From Streptomyces antibioticus (GTDB taxonomy: Bacteria > Actinomycetota > Actinomycetes > Streptomycetales > Streptomycetaceae): a stretch of 64,000 nucleotides of DNA. Positions 60,320 to 64,000 of the stretch are shown here, piece after piece (within the stretch, counting starts at the first letter, position 1; each line of letters starts with the position of its first letter). The notes under the pieces were generated by a model that did no database searches, was not told the origin of the DNA, and saw only the letters and a program-made list of their open reading frames with translations. The DNA is taken from contig NZ_KQ948422.1 of the NCBI RefSeq assembly GCF_001514065.1, forward strand, positions 1,339,939 through 1,403,938, read 5' to 3'. The position numbers and the translations under genes are program-made.

Positions 60320-60353
60320 ATAAGCGCATGCTCCGCGCGGCCCCGGGCAATGT

Positions 60354-60386
60354 CAAGGGCCGCCCGGATTGCCCGGACGGCCCTTG
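60354..60386. terminator. Terminator of the small secreted protein gene
   Basis: A 14-bp stem: CAAGGGCCGCCCGG (60354-60367) with CCGGACGGCCCTTG (60373-60386), one mismatch that becomes a U-G pair on the minus transcript, 5-nt loop. Located 42 bp after the stop at 60428. Confidence 0.75.
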
Positions 60387-60427
60387 GTGTGGACGTGCGC
60401 GTACGACCCCGTACGCGGATCGGACGA

Positions 60428-60718
60428 CTACTGGATGGCCGGCAGCAGTCCGGTGACGGGGGCTGCCAGGTCGGTCACCTGGCTCAGCTGGTTCAGGTCG
60501 TTGACGCGGTTGAGCTGGGCCAGCTGCTCGGACGGGCGCGGGATCTCGGCCTTGCGCTCCGCGGGGAGGTCGCTCACGGTCAGCGAGTCGAGCATGGCGA
60601 TCGGGCTGAGCTGGGGAGCGTCGGCGTCCGCGGGGGCCGCGCTCGCCATCGGGGCGGCGAGGCCGGTGACACCGGCGGCAAGACCGACGACGGCGACGAT
60701 ACGTCGAGTGGAGATCAT
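60428..60718 (-). CDS. Small secreted protein of unknown function
   Basis: A 96-residue preprotein. A Sec signal (ISTRRIVAVVGLAAGVTGLAAPMASA) precedes a mature peptide of ~68 residues (LSPIAMLDSLTVSDLPAERKAEIPRPSEQLAQLNRVNDLNQLS). No Cys, no chaplin or RdlA signature. Two Leu/Asn heptad-like repeats (QLNRVNDLNQLSQVTDL) suggest a short coiled or beta-solenoid segment. Followed by a good terminator. Such peptides are common in streptomycetes and mostly unassigned. Confidence 0.75.
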   Translation of the reverse strand: MISTRRIVAVVGLAAGVTGLAAPMASAAPADADAPQLSPIAMLDSLTVSDLPAERKAEIPRPSEQLAQLNRVNDLNQLSQVTDLAAPVTGLLPAIQ

Positions 60719-60887
60719 GTTGTCTGCAACGCCGCCACGCCGGGCGTGGACACGGGTGCCGGACGCCTCTCACCCGTCAGGCGCAGTACCTCCACTGCGC
60801 TTGCCGAGACCGGCGGGGCGGAGGAGTCTCGAAGATGAGACCCGGGCGGCCCCTCCCCTCGGGCCGCGGGCCTCACAGGAGGTCATC

Positions 60888-61241
60888 ATGGGCGCGTTCA
60901 GCACGGAGACATTGCGTCAGGGCATCGAGGGAGACAAGGCCGCGAATCTGTTGTCGCTCTACGCCGACGACGCGGAGTTGCGCATCGTGGACCGCAACAC
61001 CCAGCCCAGCAATCCAAGGGTCCTGCACGGCCGGAGCGAGATAGGCGAGCTTCTGGAGGACGTCTACAGCCGCGACATCAAGGCGCACAAGCTGGAGAAG
61101 TGCATCATGCAGGGCGACCAGGTCGCGTACACCGAGTCCTGCGAGTACTCGGACGGGGTCCGGGTCTTCGCCGAATCCATGATCACACTGCGCGACGGCA
61201 AGATCGCCGAACAGATCATGCTCCAGGCATGGGACGAGTAG
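60888..61241 (+). CDS. NTF2-like (SnoaL/ketosteroid isomerase-fold) protein
   Basis: A 117-residue single-domain protein. Typical NTF2-fold pattern: LLSLYADDAELRIVD near residue 22, GRSEIGELLEDVYS near 50 and ESMITLRDGKIAEQIMLQAWDE at the end. The ribosome site AGGAGG 6 nt before the ATG is near-perfect, suggesting high expression. Function could be binding or isomerisation of a small polar ligand. No enzyme neighbour indicates a substrate. Confidence 0.85.
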   Translation: MGAFSTETLRQGIEGDKAANLLSLYADDAELRIVDRNTQPSNPRVLHGRSEIGELLEDVYSRDIKAHKLEKCIMQGDQVAYTESCEYSDGVRVFAESMITLRDGKIAEQIMLQAWDE

Positions 61242-61474
61242 GGAGAAGTCTGCCGAAGGTCCAGATCACGTCCCGGTTGACCTGGACCTTCTCGGCGCGT
61301 GCGGGCCTCGGCCGATCGTTTCCGGTGCGCTCCCGGCGCACCCTGCCGGCCGCGACGGCAGCCCGGCTGGCGTCCGCCGCACTGCTGCGGTCGGCGCTAC
61401 GACGGACCCGGCCCCGTGCGCTCCCCCCGACCCCGCACGGCCTGCGCAGGCGGCGCCGGGGTTAGTCTGGGGGC
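61242..61474. other. Gene-free interval upstream of the folD riboswitch
   Basis: No supported ORF on either strand. It contains a TAGTCT -10-like box (61463-61468) placed to start transcription just before the riboswitch, and a short palindrome CCTGCGCAGG (61441-61450) where a -35 element or operator would lie. Otherwise nothing notable. Confidence 0.5.
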
Positions 61475-61547
61475 GGGCCGTGACTGGCGCTGAGGTGGAG
61501 CACCACCGGGGAGCGGCCCGTACGACATGAAGCCGTGCGCCTGGGCG
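61475..61547 (+). promoter_or_regulatory. ZTP (pfl-type) riboswitch
   Basis: The segment contains the conserved ZTP aptamer blocks in order: GGGCCGTGACTGGCG (61475-61489), a variable hairpin (AGGTGG … CCACC), CCGGGGAGCGGCCC (pseudoknot-forming stem return) and the downstream GCGCCTGGGC. Spacing and conserved CCGGGGAGC / CGCCTGGGC match the class that binds ZTP/ZMP, the alarmone of 10-formyl-THF shortage. It ends 28 bp before the folD ATG, close enough to control its ribosome site (CAGGAGTGG). Confidence 0.9.
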
Positions 61548-61575
61548 AAACCTACTGCCGGCCCAGGAGTGGATC

Positions 61576-62445
61576 ATGACCCAGGCACGTCTCATGGATG
61601 GCACCGCGCTCGCCCGACGCATCGTCGAGGACACCGCCCGGCGCGCCGCCGACCTCACCGCACGCACCGGCACGACGCCCTGTCTCGCGACCGTACTGGT
61701 CGGTGCGGACCCCGCCTCCGTGACGTACGTCCGCATGAAGCAGAACCGTTCCCGCAAGGCCGGGATCGCCTCCCGGCACGTGGAGCTGCCCGCGGCGACC
61801 ACCACCGAGGAACTGGTGAGCACGCTCCAGGAGCTCTCCGCCGACCCCGCCGTGCACGGCATCCTGCTCCAGCACCCCATGGGCGCCCACATCGACGAGC
61901 GCGCCGCGTTCGAGGCGATCGCCCCCGAGAAGGACGTCGACGGCGTCACCTTCGCCTCGTTCGCGACGATGAGCTTCGGCCTGCCGGGCTTCGTCTCCTG
62001 CACGCCCGGCGGCATCATGCGGCTGCTCGACGCGTACGACGTCGACCCGTCCGGCAAGCGGGCCGTGGTCGTCGGCCGCAGCGCGATCCTCGGCAAGCCC
62101 GCCGGCATGCTGCTGCTCGCCCGGGACGCGACGGTGACGTACTGCCACTCGCGGACGACGGACCTGTCGGCGGCCGTCCGGGAGGCGGACATCGTGGTCG
62201 CCGCCGTGGGCCGGCCGCGGCTCATCAAGGGCCAGGACATCAAGCCCGGCGCGGTCGTGATCGACGCCGGCTACAACCCGGGCAACATCGGCGACGTCGA
62301 CTTCGACTCCGCCGTGGAGCGGGCCTCTCTCATCACCCCGGTGCCGGGCGGCGTCGGTCCGATGACGATCGCGACGCTGCTGGAGCAGACGGTGGACGCC
62401 GCCGCCCGGCAGCTCGGGGTGGGTCAGCTCGTCCAGGCGCTGTAG
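61576..62445 (+). CDS. folD: Bifunctional methylenetetrahydrofolate dehydrogenase/cyclohydrolase
   Basis: A 289-residue cytoplasmic enzyme of one-carbon metabolism that interconverts 5,10-methylene-THF and 10-formyl-THF. Motifs: SVTYVRMKQNRSRKAGI (active-site Tyr and Lys), GILLQHPMG, PEKDVDG, VVGRSAILGKPAGMLLL (NADP site) and PGGVGPMTIATLLEQT. Length is normal. It is probably a second, riboswitch-controlled copy induced when purine folate cofactors run low. Its 3' end overlaps the convergent sigma-partner gene by 22 bp. Confidence 0.97.
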   Translation: MTQARLMDGTALARRIVEDTARRAADLTARTGTTPCLATVLVGADPASVTYVRMKQNRSRKAGIASRHVELPAATTTEELVSTLQELSADPAVHGILLQHPMGAHIDERAAFEAIAPEKDVDGVTFASFATMSFGLPGFVSCTPGGIMRLLDAYDVDPSGKRAVVVGRSAILGKPAGMLLLARDATVTYCHSRTTDLSAAVREADIVVAAVGRPRLIKGQDIKPGAVVIDAGYNPGNIGDVDFDSAVERASLITPVPGGVGPMTIATLLEQTVDAAARQLGVGQLVQAL

Positions 62446-63317
62446 TCCATGACGTCACCGGCCTGCACGCCGTACTCGGGCTCCGCCTTCGTGAAGGTGG
62501 TCTCCAGGCCGAGTACGGCGCCGGTGGCCGGGTCCATGATCAGCATCCTGCGGAGGCCGGACCTCTCGTACACATATGCCTGTCCGCGCCGTCCGAGCCG
62601 GTCCGTCACCTGCCCGACGGGCTTCAACCCGTCGGTGTCCGCGAGGAGTTGGGCGAGCGCCGCCGATTCCCGGGCGCCGAGGTGCCAGGTGTCGAGGACG
62701 TAGTCGACGGCGTCGAGGAGCTCGCCCGTGGTGAGCGGGGTCCTGCTGTACGCGGCCTCCTGGAGGTAGGCGCGCAGCCGGGCCACGTCGTGCGGGGGCG
62801 GGGACTGCGGCGGGGCGTCGCTCCAACTGGGCGGGTACGTGCGGGTGGTGCGGTCGTGGCCGTCGTCGACGGTCTCCGTGTGGCTGTCGTCGGCGTTCCA
62901 GCGGACGATGCGCTCCTCCGGGTAGGTGATCGGCGGCTTGCCGTCGCTCATGCCGAGGCTCCAGGTCCGCACGTGGGTGCCCTTGCGGAGCTCGGCCGCC
63001 GCGCTGTCCACCGCTCGCGCCCGCTCGGCCAGGGTTTCCAGGGGTACGGGGGTCGAGTCGGCCCACACGACCAGCGGGCGGGGCGCGGCGACCGCCGGCG
63101 CGGTGGTCTGGCCGGTGAACAGCAGCGCGGACACGAGCGCGGCGACGACTCCTGTGGCCGCCAGCCCCCAGTACAGCCGAGGGCGGCGGGCGGTCCGCTG
63201 CCGCAGCAGCGCGTCGAGCCGGTGCTCGGCGTGCTGGTCGAGGGGGCCGTCGCCGTAGTGGGGACCGTCGGTCGGCACCGGGTTGGCGCGGCGCAGGAGG
63301 TCGAGTTCGTCAGCCAT
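62424..63317 (-). CDS. Membrane protein partner of an ECF sigma factor (CU044_5270-like)
   Basis: A 297-residue bitopic protein. The cytoplasmic N-terminus (MADELDLLRRANPVP, the usual start of this group) is followed by one transmembrane helix (LYWGLAATGVVAALVSALLF, ~50-70) and an extracytoplasmic beta-rich domain. Its ATG lies inside the sigma gene (8-bp overlap), with GAAGGA 8 nt upstream, so they are translationally coupled. It probably acts as sensor or anti-sigma-like partner. No zinc HXXXCXXC motif is seen. Confidence 0.8.
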   Translation of the reverse strand: MADELDLLRRANPVPTDGPHYGDGPLDQHAEHRLDALLRQRTARRPRLYWGLAATGVVAALVSALLFTGQTTAPAVAAPRPLVVWADSTPVPLETLAERARAVDSAAAELRKGTHVRTWSLGMSDGKPPITYPEERIVRWNADDSHTETVDDGHDRTTRTYPPSWSDAPPQSPPPHDVARLRAYLQEAAYSRTPLTTGELLDAVDYVLDTWHLGARESAALAQLLADTDGLKPVGQVTDRLGRRGQAYVYERSGLRRMLIMDPATGAVLGLETTFTKAEPEYGVQAGDVMDYSAWTS

Positions 63318-63861
63318 GGCCGTATTCCTTCGCGGGGATCGCGGGGCTCTCGGAGGTCGTGGGGCACAGCCGGTCGATCTCGGCTCGCAGTCGGCGCCGG
63401 GCCCGGTGCAACCGCATCGACGCGGCGCGGCGGCCGCAGCCCAGGACGACGGCGACCTCCTCGATGCCGAGTTCCTCCCATGCGGTGAGCCGCAGCACCT
63501 CCTGGTCGGCCGGGGAGAGCCGGGCGAGGGCGTCATGTACCCAGGCGCCGGGGGTCTCCGCTTCCGGGCCCGCCTCGATGTGCCGCCCGTGTGCCGTGTC
63601 GTCGTTGCCCAGCCGGTCCACCAGACGCCGCCGGCGCCCGTGCCCGCGCACCGCGTTGGCCAGGCAGTTGCGTGCCACGCCGTACAACCAGGGCAGCGGT
63701 GTGGGCGGCAGGTCAGTGCGGCGCCGCCAGGCGACGGTGAACACCTCCGCCACCACTTCCTCCACCTCGCTCGGCCGCCCGTCCAGTCGCCGCGCGACAT
63801 AGCGGCTGACCGCCCAGTAGTGCTCGCGATAGGCAGCGGCGAAGTCGTCGTCGTTGCTCAT
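63310..63861 (-). CDS. ECF-family RNA polymerase sigma factor
   Basis: A 183-residue sigma factor with region 2 (AAAYREHYWAVSRYVARRL … VEEVVAEVFTVAWRR, residues ~8-45) and region 4 (RLSPADQEVLRLTAWEELGIEEVAVVLG, ~105-150). The start MSNDDDF at 63861 fits family length. The open frame extends upstream without a ribosome site. Co-expressed with the membrane protein gene downstream. ECF groups with such partners respond to envelope or unknown signals. Confidence 0.92.
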   Translation of the reverse strand: MSNDDDFAAAYREHYWAVSRYVARRLDGRPSEVEEVVAEVFTVAWRRRTDLPPTPLPWLYGVARNCLANAVRGHGRRRRLVDRLGNDDTAHGRHIEAGPEAETPGAWVHDALARLSPADQEVLRLTAWEELGIEEVAVVLGCGRRAASMRLHRARRRLRAEIDRLCPTTSESPAIPAKEYGHG

Positions 63862-63967
63862 GTTCCGTTCGTGTCCGGCACCTTCGGGATCGTCACAGCC
63901 GTCCTCGGTGATTCTCGTCGCGTCCCCGAAGTGTGACGTCCGGGCGGGGCACGGACACAGGCAGGGC

Positions 63968-64000
63968 ATGAGACACCTGAAGTGGCTGACCACCACGGAT
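63968..64000 (+). CDS. Possible start of a gene truncated by the window edge
   Basis: ATG at 63968 with GGCAGGG 2-8 nt upstream opens a frame (MRHLKWLTTTD) that runs off the end. It is divergent from the sigma factor gene, leaving ~100 bp for two promoters. Eleven codons are too few to identify it. Confidence 0.3.
   Translation, partial: MRHLKWLTTTD

Noticed and set aside
1-64000. tRNA, rRNA, IS element, integrase or attachment-site features
   Set aside because: No cloverleaf with a GTTCGAATC-type arm, no transposase or integrase motif and no long terminal repeats were seen by reading. A tRNAscan/ISfinder run would settle it.

Overview
The window is chromosomal DNA from a Streptomyces-like actinomycete. 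The support is very high GC with strong third-position GC bias, frequent GTG and TTG starts, Tat and lipoprotein secretion signals, and several sugar ABC importers with no ATPase of their own. Marker families for the group are present too: S-(hydroxymethyl)mycothiol dehydrogenase, F420-type PPOX oxidoreductase, DUF574-type methyltransferase, streptogrisin-like protease and a GerW-type protein. I see no rRNA, tRNA, insertion sequence, prophage or CRISPR array. It reads as accessory chromosome-arm content rich in glycan catabolism and regulators.

Layout. (1) 0.1-9.6 kb: carbohydrate cluster A. A minus-strand operon encodes a lipoprotein binding protein, two permeases and two large proteins that look like alpha/alpha-toroid polysaccharide lyases. 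Next to it are a ROK regulator and a divergent BadF-type sugar kinase. (2) 9.7-18.8 kb: a Tat-exported PAP2 phosphatase with a beta-strand repeat tail, a GT39-like membrane glycosyltransferase, an RpiR regulator, a small unknown protein, an ANTAR-GAF-PAS-PP2C signalling phosphatase, a 35-residue membrane peptide and a peptidoglycan-binding membrane protein. (3) 18.9-29.8 kb: a secreted PL8 lyase converges on cluster B. Cluster B holds a binding protein, two permeases, a D-2-hydroxyacid dehydrogenase, a phosphodiesterase-HAD fusion and an ATP-grasp protein. A DeoR-HTH/LacI-type sensor regulator lies upstream, and related CGATCG boxes precede the PL8 gene, cluster B and the regulator gene. (4) 29.9-38.5 kb: a TetR regulator and a DUF35 protein sharing an identical 16-bp upstream box, a secreted alpha/beta hydrolase, an F420 oxidoreductase, a DUF3800-like protein, a methyltransferase, a membrane-anchored streptogrisin-like protease and a 54-residue protein. 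(5) 38.5-44.3 kb: cluster C, a ROK regulator divergent from two permeases, a binding lipoprotein and a Gfo/Idh/MocA oxidoreductase.

(6) 44.3-53.4 kb: an L,D-transpeptidase, a MocR-type regulator divergent from a group II PLP decarboxylase, an MFS exporter, two SDRs, a DUF4180 protein, and a mycothiol dehydrogenase/metallo-hydrolase pair likely used for formaldehyde detoxification. (7) 53.5-58.2 kb: the most unusual locus. A tmr/FasD-type adenylate isopentenyltransferase (the cytokinin-making family) overlaps by 4 bp a cytokinin-dehydrogenase-like flavoprotein. An orphan transketolase-C-like gene lies divergent on the left and an ABC exporter follows on the right. The isopentenyltransferase has a TTA leucine codon, which would put it under bldA control. 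(8) 58.2-64.0 kb: a GerW-type protein, an aldehyde dehydrogenase behind a perfect palindrome, a small secreted protein, an NTF2-like protein, folD behind a ZTP riboswitch, and an ECF sigma factor overlapping a membrane partner.

Working together: clusters A, B and C are three CUT1 importers that presumably share the chromosomal MsiK ATPase, each with its own regulator and enzymes. The PL8 lyase and the toroid proteins would supply oligosaccharides. The 54-56 kb pair is the best candidate for a hormone-like or signalling small-molecule system.
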